From contig JABMLP010000017.1 in the NCBI GenBank assembly GCA_013176395.1, positions 558,001 to 622,000 on the forward strand: 64,000 nucleotides of DNA, in the 5' to 3' direction. The notes under the pieces were generated by a model. It was not told the DNA's origin, did no database searches, and was given only the letters and a program-made list of their open reading frames with translations. The DNA is from Venturia oleaginea. Taxonomy: Eukaryota > Ascomycota > Dothideomycetes > Venturiales > Venturiaceae. This document shows positions 32,601-41,664 of the stretch, piece after piece. Each line of letters begins with the position of its first letter. The first letter of the stretch is position 1. The position numbers were made by a program, and so were the translations under genes.

Positions 32601-33687
32601 ATGCCACTATCGCTACCACGGATTTCCCATGGCATTGACGTCGGACAGAGGCAGCAATTGGACAGGTCGTTTTTGGAGGAAGCTTTGCGAACTTACAAAG
32701 ATTGAGCAGAGACTCTCTACAGCCTTTCATCCACAGACCGATGGCGCGACCGAGCGTATGAACCAGGAAGTTCTACGCTATCTCCGCGCCTTCATCGCAT
32801 ACTCCCAACTAGACTGGCCAACGCTACTACCTACGGCTATGTTAGCACTGAACAATCGTGACTCTTCAGTCACAGGGATGAGTCCATTCTATCTAACCCA
32901 TGGCTACCATGCGGAACCAATCCAGAAAGTACAACGAATCTCACCCAGTAACTCACCAACAGCCGATGCCGAGACCTTTGTGCAACGAATAGAAGAGGCA
33001 CAAGAATATGCACAGGCAGCGATGGCCTGGTCCCAGCAGAAGATGGAGAACGACGCCAACAGGTCACGTCAAGCTGCCGAAACGTTAAAAAAGGGCGACA
33101 AAGTCTGGTTGAACCTTAGGAATATCAATACTCCGCAGCTATCAAAGAAACTGTCGTGGACGCAAGCCAAATACACTGTCGAGAACCAGATCTCCCCGAT
33201 GGTATACGAGCTGGCTGACCTGCCAAGTGGTATCCATAACCGTTTCCACGTTGACCTACTCCGCCGAGCCGCAACCGACACACTGCCCTCACAAGAATCC
33301 GATGATACCCAGCCGCCACCATTAGTGCCTCAAACCGAAGAAACAGAGGCTGAGTTTGAAGTAGAACGTATACTTCGCGCAGAGAAGAAACGGGTTGGGC
33401 GAGGCTGGGTTCGTCAGTTATTAATCAAATGGAAAGGCTATGCAGATCCCGATTGGCAGCCACGTTCATTATTCACAGAAGTCGAGGACTTAGACCGCTT
33501 CGAGGCAGAGTATGGCAAGGGCGACGGTGTCGGCGAAGATATAGGAGCTCAAACAGGGGCCCGAAGAAACCGAGTAGCGGTGGCCAGCGCCTTCGAATCT
33601 GCTACAAGCTGGCAGAAGCGATGTATGGCGTTTGTCTGTTTGATTATCCCACCTACCACACCCTCTTTAGTCCTGCACACCCGGTAA
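29611..33687 (+). CDS. Gypsy Pol: protease, RT, RNase H, integrase, chromodomain
   Basis: This open frame gives a polyprotein of about 1358 residues in the -1 frame relative to gag. It has no ATG until 29707, so it is probably reached by frameshifting or reinitiation; the mechanism is not evident. The protease active site reads VDNGC (about residues 54-58). The RT catalytic box is YMDD at about 437-440. RNase H begins near LECDCSG (about 586). The integrase HHCC finger is at about 880-920 (HDSHVTGHPG through CDVCGRT). The catalytic Asp, Asp and Glu are in IDFMTDLP, TSDRGSNW and DGATERMNQE. A chromodomain closes the protein at about 1250-1304 (FEVERILRAEKKR, LLIKWKGYADPDW), which in chromoviruses guides integration to marked chromatin. 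Confidence 0.94.
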   Translation: MHRRARGSEVDVHGEDITKLPGIREIKAAKDRMESTPFLIDTLINGTSFTESFVDNGCLPYAAFSEKSVQTHRLPRIPIDTKQLALAKESHENGEDLRITHMTYATIDIDGRAERVYGYIVKGLSFPIILGKAWAERNWVRYIAAKRKLLIGQGSQRITVREKGWLEQNTKARDRLAHVRAACLVSGSVFAAIVGRAQRRLRRDGPDGTQVLAISMSDINKALSKLAERKQRKTEEEIRQEIPEEIAEHADAFLDDEDGEIAPHQEGRDHVIELIRDEQGREAEVPWGPLYGMSREELLVLRKTLSDYMDKGWIRASNSPAAAPVLFVRKPGGGIRMCVDYRALNRITRSDRYPLPLIRETLRNLATARWYTKLDVRAAFHRLRIKHGDEWKTAFRTRFGLFEWLVTPFGLAGAPASFQRYINGVLRESLDICCSAYMDDVLIWSDGDYLDHMVKVNQILAKLKTAGLRLDLSKCEFAVQEVKYLGFIITAGEGIKVDPEKVAAIKEWEAPVNVTGVRSFLGFANFYRDFIDNFSELSDPLIKLTRKAVAFVWNKEHENAFQVLKELFISAPILAHWNPDLDTVLECDCSGYALGGTLSQKDMKGKLRPVAYFSRKLTAAECNYEIHDKELLAVIKSIEHWRGELRSVAAPFKVLTDHKKLRYFMTAQRLSERQARWSLILSEYQFQLEFRAGKLAQRPDALSRRHQDMPHDKNDERLQGRVAQLIKDEWLPPLSERTTETIAIQALICPVNTPNTSNSTWDVIREPQQNTGLDGRHQLTAENGQHRSTTRYGQNRSVAKGCDLFEKPELQLLWDRAIAEDQSYEAIHTAIVTGERSFPPELKLSVQLPECEVDDHGAVTRRAILWVPDWEPLRTTLVQQTHDSHVTGHPGRDSTLAILSRSFFWPQQYKTARQFVRNCDVCGRTGIWRDKKRGLLKPLPIPARFHSELSIDFMTDLPAEENGPKYLMVITDRLLKSVTLEAMTTMSAKECAKRFLQCHYRYHGFPMALTSDRGSNWTGRFWRKLCELTKIEQRLSTAFHPQTDGATERMNQEVLRYLRAFIAYSQLDWPTLLPTAMLALNNRDSSVTGMSPFYLTHGYHAEPIQKVQRISPSNSPTADAETFVQRIEEAQEYAQAAMAWSQQKMENDANRSRQAAETLKKGDKVWLNLRNINTPQLSKKLSWTQAKYTVENQISPMVYELADLPSGIHNRFHVDLLRRAATDTLPSQESDDTQPPPLVPQTEETEAEFEVERILRAEKKRVGRGWVRQLLIKWKGYADPDWQPRSLFTEVEDLDRFEAEYGKGDGVGEDIGAQTGARRNRVAVASAFESATSWQKRCMAFVCLIIPPTTPSLVLHTR

Positions 33688-33699
33688 GGAGGGGGGTAA
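33687..33699 (+). promoter_or_regulatory. Polypurine tract of the gypsy element
   Basis: AAGGAGGGGGGTAA lies directly before the 3' LTR, where plus-strand DNA synthesis is primed in LTR elements. Confidence 0.75.
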
Positions 33700-33875
33700 T
33701 GTTATGGGCATGGCCCATGGTTGGTATAGGCTAAGAGCCTAAGCCTGATTGAGCCTAGTATAGAGAAAGAACCTCATTGAGGTTCTCTGTTTGTAGATAC
33801 CTTCACTCTTTAACTGAATCTAAACAATCTTTGGCTACGAGTATGCTGCGTCTTTCCAGCTACCGTCCCGTAATA
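33700..33875 (+). repeat. 3' LTR of the gypsy element
   Basis: Identical to the 5' LTR (176 bp), followed by the target duplication AGTGT. Confidence 0.95.
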
Positions 33876-34004
33876 AGTGTTGAAACATCTTGATGTATGG
33901 GATGTTGATCACCACGCCAAGCGCACATGTTTGATATATATAATCTACAAGTGGTTGTACACACTCACTTCTTGACACTTCTCGAATCTTCTACATCTTA
34001 TGTA

Positions 34005-35518
34005 TAACGTATTCCACCATCGAGCGGGTCAACCCATCGAGCGGGTCAAAAAGGCTTGGCACGACCAACTTATGTTACGACTCTTCAATTTTATCGCTAT
34101 CAACAATAGATTCTAAGTCCGTCGTGCTGCTATCTGATTCAGAAGATATCTTGATATCTTTTTTACAAGTTCGCGCATTATGCCCAGCTGCGCCGCAGTT
34201 CCTACAGCGCCGTTGAATTGGTCGGGCTGTTTCTTGACCACCACTACCACGAGCCTTCTTTGATCCCTGAGGCGCTATAGACGCCTCTGCAGCTACCTGC
34301 GCTGCTGCAGTCCCATACTCAATAGTACCACCTTGCTGGATCCACTTCCTTTTGCGCCATTTTCGGTTCGTTGTTACTGCTAATTGCTCTTCAAGCTCGC
34401 GGTTACGCGCAACAAGCAGAGCGTTTTGGTGTAGCATCAATTCAGCGCCCTTAACAAGCTGGGAAAAGCCTGCCTGCGCAGTAACTGGTGACCCAGTAAA
34501 AGACTCGCTTACGAGCTTGGATTGGGATCCAAATTCATAAGTATTACTTGGAGTCTTGGACTGCCACGGCGTTTCTAGGAGACGGGGTTCTGGCGGGGTT
34601 CTGGCGGGATACGTAGCCGTACTTCAAGGCGATCCAAAACCACCTGCGCGTCGATAGGGACTAGCCCTACTGCCTCAAAAGCCTTTTGACAGTTCTCTTT
34701 CGTAAACACGTCGAAAAACGCGTCTTTGAAGGCAGGGAGAAAGCCTTCCTTGTTGATATGGTACACCCGTCGGCGTGCCAAGTCCCGGACGCGTTGGGAG
34801 TACTTGCGCTTCAACGGCGAGAAGCAGACCACGTCAAGGGGCTGGAGTATATGCGACGAGTGCGATGGCATGCAGAGGGTTATAATCTTGTTTTCGAGGC
34901 AGTAGTCCTTGAAATCCTGGCTGAGATGGCTCTCATGGCCGTCCAAAATAAGCAGCCTGTACACCCCCACCTGCCGCGCCTTTGTATACGCGTTAAAGTG
35001 CTTCAACCACTCAAGACCAAGCGCATTATTTGTCCAGCCGTTCTCAGAGACCGAGAGCTTCCAATTCCGTGGTATATCTGCCTCCTCATACCACGCAGAG
35101 ATATGAACGCGTCCTTTGTAGATAATGAATGGCGGGGTCGCATACCCTGCGGCGCAGATGCTCTGGATAACTGTAACCCACTCGCGATCGCCTGGCTGGA
35201 TTAAATTAGGCCGTGTACGTCTTTCAAAAGCTGTGACGACCTTCATTGACCCAATAACGCCCATCTGGAAGCCAATCTCGTCAAAGTTGTGCGTATCCTC
35301 GTCGTGGATACCGTACTTTGCCTTGGTGTCTGTAACGAGCTTGAACCACGCGCCAATAATCTCTGGATCTTCCTGTAGTATCCTCTGCCTATCCTTAGCT
35401 CGATTGAAGGCCATCTTGAGCTCATCTGAGCGCGTATGAACCTCTCAGCCCAGTTTTTCCATATTGGCATAAACTGACCCGCTCGATGGGTTGACCCACT
35501 CGATGGTGGAATACGTTA
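34005..35518 (-). mobile_element. Fot/pogo-like DNA transposon with N-terminal deletion
   Basis: Inverted repeats of about 45 bp start TAACGTATTCCACCATCGAG at both ends and are bounded by TA. Each TIR holds two tandem copies of CGAG(C/T)GGGTCA. The transposase lies on the minus strand (34075-35470). The DDE core is one open frame, 35414-34575, 279 aa. The HTH segment is deleted, so the sequence goes from the TIR region almost directly into KNWAERF. A 1-bp shift sits near 35425. This copy keeps the cleanest catalytic core in the window. Confidence 0.91.
34075..35470 (-). pseudogene. Transposase of the 34005 element, N-terminus deleted
   Basis: The DDE_1-type core holds Asp in NFDEIGFQMGV, Asp in LLILDGHESH and Asp in HILQPLDVV. 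The separate tail frame 34440-34075 starts MLHQNALLVARNRELEEQ, a short coiled coil. It continues to a zinc knuckle (CRNCGAAGHNARTC) and the same acidic end as the 26005 and 13827 copies. The stop after RIPPEPRQNPVS separates core and tail, as in the 26005 copy. Loss of the HTH domain makes activity unlikely. Confidence 0.88.
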
Positions 35519-35681
35519 TAGTTACGTCTTATTTCTCAGTTTAGGAAAATGAGCCATTCAATCTTTTTGATCACTCTGCAAGCTGTTTCTCAAGTGTCCA
35601 ATGAATACTTGGCCTGCACCATCTTATTTCATCATACCTAGCTAGTAACTAGGCCGGGCTGCGAAAGCGACTGTGGTACTC

Positions 35682-35936
35682 TGTCACGGGGCGGGTTCGG
35701 GTATTAGGAGGAAAGAGCAGCAGCAGGAACAGGTATCATTCAACAGGCTATATACGGCCTGGCAGGCAAACCAACAGGCAGGTTTGACGACAGGACGTAG
35801 CTCAAAGGGCTACAAATTGTTTGAAGCCACGCAGGCTTTAAAACCTTTCCTCGGCAGAACTACGGTTCTGCCTTGGTCACGTGCCGTGGGGCCACCCCAA
35901 CGGCGGGAAAGACTTGTCCGCGGTCGTACCGTGACA
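35682..35936. repeat. Probable solo LTR, 255 bp
   Basis: The sequence starts TGTCACGGGGCGGG and ends TACCGTGACA, so the last 8 bp are the inverted complement of the first 8. The 5-bp direct repeat TACTC flanks it (35677-35681 and 35937-35941). It shares GGTCACGTGCCGTG with the 173-bp repeat at 38035, suggesting a related LTR family. An ORF of 90 codons across it is probably incidental. Confidence 0.78.
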
Positions 35937-35941
35937 TACTC

Positions 35942-36140
35942 CTAGGAGAGAGACAGGACACCCTTGAGCCCGCCTGCACTCTGAGATCAGTCGAACCGTA
36001 GAGAGGACCGACGAGGGAAAGCAGATCTCTTGTACTACAGACGTATGGCCTAAGAATACAAATAATAGGGATAGACCTCGTTAATACCTCCCGCCTAGCC
36101 TCTTCGTTAATACCGAACACAAGTCTACTTCGTTAATACC
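35942..36140. repeat. Spacer with three TCGTTAATAC repeats
   Basis: Between the solo LTR and the old LINE. CTCGTTAATACCTC, TTCGTTAATACCGA and TTCGTTAATACCTC occur at about 36078-36141, spaced 25-30 bp. Function unknown. Confidence 0.5.
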
Positions 36141-36148
36141 TCACCACG

Positions 36149-38034
36149 ATATCTAGACGGCTTTACAAAAATGCAGACTGGGATCGCATCCGCCAGGAGG
36201 TAGAACATGCAAAGCGGCGGCAAGCATTCACCCAACCTGAAGGAAATGCAGACACAAACGTGGACAATAGGCTACAACAATTGATCGAAGTAATAGTGCC
36301 TACAATCGAGCAACACGTTCCTATTGCAAAATCGTCTCCGCACCAAAAACCATGGTGGAACCCATATCTCACCAACCTACGCAAGGAGTACACACATGTT
36401 AGAAGGCAGCTAGGCAGAGAAGTTAAGTCAAGCAGGTGGATGGCCGAATCGAACGCTATTACACACCAAACACTACAGCGGCTCCGAAGAGAAGCTAGAG
36501 AAGCTCAAAACACGTACCATCGGGCAATCCAATCGGAAAGAAACACTCATTGGAAGGACTTTCTGGACGACGCTGAGAATGTGTGGAAGGCCGCTAAGTA
36601 TCTTGACCCAGAGAGTACCTCCTCTTTTGCAAACATTACAAAACTAGCGAGGCCAAACTCTGATGATACAACTGATAGTAAAGAAGAAATTGGGTCTATC
36701 CTGCTGCGAGCCTTCTTTCCCCTGGCGGCTGAGGTGATCGATCCAGAACCAGCAGCAGAGCAGCGAGCAACACAACTCCCATCACCAGCACTAACAAAAC
36801 ACGAAATCGAAGAAGCGATCATGGGCATGAAAGCACACAAAGCACCAGGCCTAGACGGTCTACCCGCGGTTGTATGGCAACAGCTCTGGCCAGGGCTCCA
36901 AGACGAGATAGCGAGATTGTTTCAAGCGTCTATGACACAAGGCATCCTCCCATCGCAGTGGAAATGCGCGCGAATCCTACCACTTCGAAAGCCAGCAAAA
37001 GACGACTACACACAACCAAACGCGTATCGACCAATCTCTTTGCTAGCAACCCTAGGGAAAGCACTCGAGGCCGTAGTCGCCACACGCATCTTCTACCTAG
37101 CTGAAGAACATGGCCTCCTGCAGGAGAATCATTTTGGAGCTTGGAAGCAACGCAGTACAGAACAAGCACTGCTCCTCCTCACCGACCATATCAAACAGGC
37201 GCGAAGAAAATGCCGAGTCCTTAGCCTGCTCAGCTTTGATGTCAAAGGAGCGTACAACCCGGTCAACAAAGAGGTACTCTTGGCCAGACTGCGAAGACGA
37301 CGTATCCTAGAGGAGCTTATTCGTTGGATTGAGAATTTCTGCTCAGGCAGGAGAGCAAGCATTGCAGTGAACGGGCAGAGCAGTGAGGAAGTGGATCTGC
37401 CCTCTCCAGGGCTGCCTCAAGGCTCATCTCTATCCCCAATACTCTACCTCTTCTTCAATGCTGACATGGTAGAAAGAAACATCAGTCGTTACCAAGGCGC
37501 AATGAAGTCCACTGCTACACCGACGGCTCTGGTAGAAATGGCATCCTGGGGACAGGTATGGTGTATATTCTACCAGACGAGAACTGGACCACACTTGAGC
37601 AGTACGCAACAACAGGATTGGTAGCAAACGGCAATATTTACGCGACAGAGCTGAAGGCAATCAGTACTACTCTAAGCTAACTAGCAGTGTGGACAATAAT
37701 TCCGCTAGAAGGAAAACTCATCATCTTCTCGGACAACCAGAGTGCGCTGAAGAGCATCCGCAAGCTAAGGCAGCAGTTAGGCCAGCACATTATGAAGGAC
37801 ATCTTGTCAGCCACGCAGCGATTACATCAAAAGGGTATCACCGTGGTTCTTCGATGGATCCCGGCACACCCTGGCATCAAGGGAAACGAGGCGGCAGACA
37901 GAATAGCTAAAAGAAGTACTAAAGCAGAGAGCGCAGTCCCGTCCGAGATACGACTACGCTCAGCACTGATTAGGCAAGCAAAGAAGAGCTGTCAACCAAG
38001 CGACAAACCACTGCGAGGAGAGAGATTCACTAAA
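36149..38034 (+). pseudogene. Host LINE ORF2: RT and RNase H, broken
   Basis: RT blocks: APGLDGLPAVVWQQLWPGL, QPNAYRPISLLATLGKALE, LLSFDVKGAYNPVNKEVLL and GLPQGSSLSPILYLFFNADM. The catalytic YxDD box is absent: right after NADMVERNI the sequence jumps, at about 37480-37510, into the RNase H domain (CYTDGSGRNG), which is in another frame. A TAA at about 37678 interrupts it. RNase H continues with FSDNQSALKSI and RWIPAHPGIKGNEAADRIAK, then meets the nested solo LTR. The end of the protein, 39866-40297, holds CRLNKYL and CEECGVVESVQHFLLDC, an in-frame TGA at about 40102 and a further readable tail. Confidence 0.85.
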
Positions 38035-38207
38035 TGTGACGGCACGGCATATCCATACGAAGGCACAAGGCACTTCAGAACATGTCACCGAATTACACTT
38101 AGGATCTAAGGTAGAGAGGTAAGAGTTTCGTAAGGAAACTCCGACTAAGTAGAGAAAGTGCACGAGCCACGGCACGTGATTTAATGGTCACGTGCCGTGC
38201 CGTCACA
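38035..38207. repeat. Solo LTR or small TIR element nested in the old LINE
   Basis: 173 bp with perfect 15-bp terminal inverted repeats, TGTGACGGCACGGCA at 38035-38049 and its complement at 38193-38207. It is flanked by the direct repeat CTAAA (38030-38034 and 38208-38212). It also contains a perfect 12-bp hairpin (38168-38179 with 38188-38199, 8-nt loop). TG...CA ends with a 5-bp duplication fit a solo LTR; long inverted ends are also compatible with a MITE. Confidence 0.85.
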
Positions 38208-38245
38208 CTAAATCTAGTGATGCTGCCATCCCTGGAAAACACACG

Positions 38246-39852
38246 GGGAAAAAACAGCACACACAGCGAGAACTCAATTTTTGGAATTTACAGAAGTATC
38301 ATCTAAGGATCATCAAAACACCTCTGCCAGTGGCCGCTCCGGCCTCTAGAGGCCATCGCGCGTCCTTCAGCGTCGATGAGATATCTCTAGAGTCGCCGTC
38401 GCGGCCACGGCAGAGCAAGCAGACGAATACATGAGCAAGCTACACGAACGATGCGTCCACCAAAGACAACAGCAACCATCTAGTCACTATCTCCCGGCTA
38501 GTCCATCACCCCAGATGACACTGCAACGCTCCGAGTCGACGAGTCACTGCTAGAACGGCAATACCTTCAACACAACTCAAACACCAGACGCCCGGTGCGC
38601 AACAATCGGCACCACACACCACTGCAACGACTAGACAACCTCTCCCAACGTCTTGGCAAACCGTCCTGCTACAAGCTGTTGCCCAGAGCCTTGAGCCTCT
38701 CCCCAAACTGTTGCCTCCCAGTTATGGCATTGGCAAGAGTAGGTGCGCGACACAGTAAGTAGTAAGGACGCATAGAAGGAGCCTATTGGCGGCAAATCCC
38801 CTCCCTGTAAGCTAGCAGACGTAGCCTTGAGCCTCTCCCCAGACTGTTGCGTCCCAGTTATGGCATTGGCAAGAGTAGGTGCGCGATATAGCAAGCAGGG
38901 AGAGCGACTAGCAGCAGATAGGCTCCGACTATAAGACGACAGGTCTACAACACAATCGGTGCGACACGATACGGCAGCTGCTAGAGAACCTCATCTACTA
39001 TCGTCTCCGCAAACCGTCCTGCTGCAAGCTGATGTCCAGAGCCTTGAGCCTCTCCCCAAACTGTTGCGTCCCAGTTATGGCATTGGCAAGAGTAGGTGCG
39101 CAACACAGTAAGCAGTAAGGACGTATAGAAGGAGCTTATTGGCGGCAAATCCCCTCCCTACAAGCCAGCAGACGTAGCCTTGAGCCTCTCCCCAGACTGT
39201 TGCGTCCCAGTTATGGCATTGGCAAGAGTAGGAGCGCGATATAGCAAGTAGGGAGAGCGACTAGCAGCAGATAGGCTCCGACTATAAGACGGCAGGTCTA
39301 TAGCACGATCGGCGCCATACAATACGGCAGCTACCAGACAGCCTCGTCCACGGGCATACCCGGAGTATCACACCCAAGCAGCGAAATCGCGACTACGATG
39401 GTTACTATTGTCTCCAGCATCACACAACCAAATACACCGCCGCATAGGAATCTGGTGCAAGGCAACTTTCACAAGCAGAAACATACTTAGGGAACCCATT
39501 GGCCTTGAGGGATAAGGCGAAATAGATAGACAAGCTGAGCATTAGAGGGAGACTGTAGGTAGAAGGATAGCGAAACACGAGGCATTGCCTCTTGAGTCTA
39601 CATAGCACAGATATACTAGCAGAATAACCAGTATCTACAAGAGCCAGCGGGCATTTGGAGATACTGGTTAAGGGAAAAGAGGGAGGACGGAGGGGACAGC
39701 TGGTCTTGTTTCAGTGAACGGGGCGAAGTGGGGCGCGGTGGATTATATAATCTATCACGTGTCGGCTGTCTGATGAAGTCCTCCTAACCGGACATAGCTG
39801 CGTGATTAAGCGGCTGCAACCGAGTAGGATAAAATCAATCAATCAATCAATC
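38246..39852 (+). mobile_element. Non-coding, internally deleted LINE, copy B, nested in LINE C
   Basis: Flanked by the 13-bp target duplication TGGAAAACACACG (38233-38245 and 39853-39865). It starts GGGGAAAAAACAGCACACAC, similar to copy A, and ends with the same 3' region and an ATCAATC-type tail. No RT, RNase H or ORF1 is left. The interior is a short 5' part, a tandem repeat of 353 bp and about 420 bp of 3' end. It is thus a LINE-derived non-autonomous unit whose ends match a mobile relative. Confidence 0.9.
38620..39340. repeat. Two-copy tandem repeat, period 353 bp, with a doubled inner motif
   Basis: The motif GCCTTGAGCCTCTCCCCA occurs at 38688, 38824, 39041 and 39177. Spacings are 136, 217 and 136, so a 353-bp unit with an internal 136-bp duplication is itself duplicated. 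Each motif is followed by ACTGTTGC(G/C)TCCCAGTTATGG and CATTGGCAAGAGTAGG. The array lies inside LINE copy B. Confidence 0.88.
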
Positions 39853-40297
39853 TGGAAAACACACGCGCGCTATCTACAATCAGCTATCCAAAACGGAGGC
39901 TCAATTACTAGCTCAATTACGAACGTCTCAGTGTCGGCTGAACAAGTACCTGAACCGATTCGGAGCGGCGGAATCACCTTTGTGCGAAGAATGCGGAGTC
40001 GTGGAAAGCGTGCAGCATTTCCTACTCGATTGCAAACGATGGAGCGAGCAACGACAGCTCTTGCGAGAAGCGACTGAGCCAAGAAGCGACGTCTCCTATC
40101 TGTGAGGAGGCCGCTCAACACTTACAAACAGAAGAGGAGAGATGATCGATGGTCCAAAATGGACGCCAGATGTAGCAGCAGTACGAGCGACAATTGCGTT
40201 CGTAGATGCTACCAAACGATTCAGCCGAGAGACGGAATGGTCTCTACCAAAACCAAAACCAAAACAAACTCCGAGCATATGGACTCACTCATCAAGA

Positions 40298-41522
40298 TAG
40301 TACCCACGCAAGCAGCAATCCTAGATCCAATACCCCCTTTTTACTAACCGCCAATATCTGATCCCATCAGTCTATTGGCCAACGGTAAGTTGCCCCTTTC
40401 GTTTTTGTTGTTGTTTCTGGAGTTTTGGTTAATTTGATGATTCAGTATGTTGAAAAGATGCTATACAAAAATAAATGTTTGGGGTTGGAATGAAGGGAGA
40501 GTTGACAGTTGGAAACAATGCATAATAAACAATCGGTAGTGTTCCCCTGGAGCCATACTGGCCCGACGAGTGTATTGAATCCATCCATCCATCCATCTCC
40601 ACCCTTGTGATGTGGCAATTTGGAGCTCGGTTGGAGATTAAGTTGGTCGGCAAGTTGCATACCGGAAAGATAGGTATTGCAGGGAGGGTACCAACCTCAG
40701 GCCACATTTTTATGATGTGGCAGACTGTGCTGCAGGGAGGGCGCCGACCCGCTTAGTGCACATCCTTTTGGAGAATTTCGGATTTGGCTGGAACAATAGG
40801 AAGTAGATGGAAAAGGTTATCGAACTCGGACGTCTTTATCTAAGTGACTAGGATTGGGCGGCCTCCACAAAGCTGTAACTTTGTTTTGTTTTTGTTTCAT
40901 CATGTAGTTGTATGAGGTAGTAGGTAGCTGTCTTGTCCCATTCAAAGCTTCGAGAATTGTATGCAACAAGCAGAGTCGCTGTGCTTACACAAACAGCCAA
41001 ATCTGGACCCTGATGCATTCTCACTTATTGATTACACAAGCGAAGCACCCGCAATAAATCAATGCTCAAGAAGTACACCACATCCACACAGCAGCTTTCC
41101 CGACATACTTTAGTCTTAAATCTACAATGTTTCCAAAGACGTCTCTACAAGACGGTGGGCTGGGCGGGTCGGCCAACTCCCTACAGTGCAGCAAACCGAC
41201 TTAGCCTCTCTCTGCTGACTGCGTCAGTAAGAGGGGGTAGTGGACTGCCTGATTTACTGCCGCTTCCAATCAACTTTCAATGTGTTATCTTCGGCCAAGA
41301 CTCGAAAAGCACTCTAAAGAAGCTTGTAGAACCCTACGGAATGGCTTCCTAGAGATATAAATATAACCTTTCCCCATGTCCTTCTGCATCAGAGATACTA
41401 AAAAAGAAAAGAAGAAGAAAAGAAAAAGCTTAAACTTCTCATTGGTATAATGTTGAGAGATCCAGTAATGAACCAAGATATTGCTCCTACTACTGGATGG
41501 GAAAGTCCTGACTTTAATTTGA
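40298..41522. other. Repeat-rich spacer
   Basis: No gene recognised. It includes the CATC-tailed repeat at about 40545-40600 and two GCAGGGAGGG motifs near 40678 and 40734. An ORF of 96 codons at 41062 has no recognisable domain. Confidence 0.4.
40545..40600 (+). repeat. Dispersed repeat with (ATCC)n tail, copy 1
   Basis: CCATACTGGCCCGACGAGTG followed by TATTGAATCCATCCATCC. The same core recurs at about 44053-44095. A conserved core followed by a short simple-sequence tail is what a LINE or SINE 3' end looks like. Confidence 0.6.
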
Positions 41523-41664
41523 GTAGAATCCCGTCGACGTAGAAGCCGAGTGACGGTAGCTAACGTCGATGTGTTCGTGGCTGTAGCTTGTAAGTAGAAT
41601 CCCGTCGACGTCGAAGCCGAGTGAGGTAGCTAACGTCGATGTGTTCGTGGCTGTAGGACGTAAG
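41523..41664. repeat. Two-copy tandem repeat, period 71 bp
   Basis: Units start GTAGAATCCCGTCGACGT at 41523 and 41594 and contain TAACGTCGATGTGTTCGTGG. The second copy has a 1-bp deletion and a few changes. Only two units, without spacers, so this is not a CRISPR. Confidence 0.9.

Larger units (their letters stand above)
28298..33875 (+). mobile_element. Complete Ty3/gypsy chromodomain retrotransposon, 5578 bp
   Basis: Two 176-bp LTRs (28298-28473 and 33700-33875), identical as far as I can compare them, are flanked by the 5-bp target duplication AGTGT (28293-28297 and 33876-33880). Gag and pol are both open without stops. Gene order inside pol is protease, RT, RNase H, integrase, chromodomain, which is the Ty3/gypsy order. 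Identical LTRs, intact frames and the target duplication together point to a recent insertion. The LTR ends are TG...TA rather than TG...CA. Confidence 0.96.
36141..40297 (+). mobile_element. Old Tad-like LINE (host copy C) carrying two nested insertions
   Basis: 5'-truncated at about 36141, where the frame is already in the endonuclease-RT linker. Segments are 36141-38034, 38208-38245 and 39866-40297. They are interrupted by the solo LTR at 38035-38207 and LINE copy B at 38246-39852. Skipping the two insertions and one copy of each target duplication brings the RNase H C-terminal frame back into a single register (TKSSDAAIPGKHTRAIYNQL). This element belongs to a different subfamily from copies A and B, as the RNase H and Cys-rich ends are clearly distinct. 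I see no simple-sequence tail at its 3' end. Confidence 0.85.

Noticed and set aside
35673..35945. ORF of 90 codons as a gene
   Set aside because: It coincides almost exactly with the LTR-like repeat bounded by TACTC duplications and has no known domain.
38168..38199. Perfect 12-bp hairpin as a transcription terminator or regulatory stem
   Set aside because: It lies within the 173-bp repeat with target duplications and shares its GGCACGG motif with the terminal inverted repeats, so it is part of that element.
38640..39340. Regularly spaced repeats as a CRISPR-like array
   Set aside because: Repeats are long, unequal and lie inside a eukaryotic LINE. The spacing results from nested tandem duplication.
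41062..41352. ORF of 96 codons as a gene
   Set aside because: No recognisable motif, no neighbouring exons, and it lies in a repeat-rich spacer.
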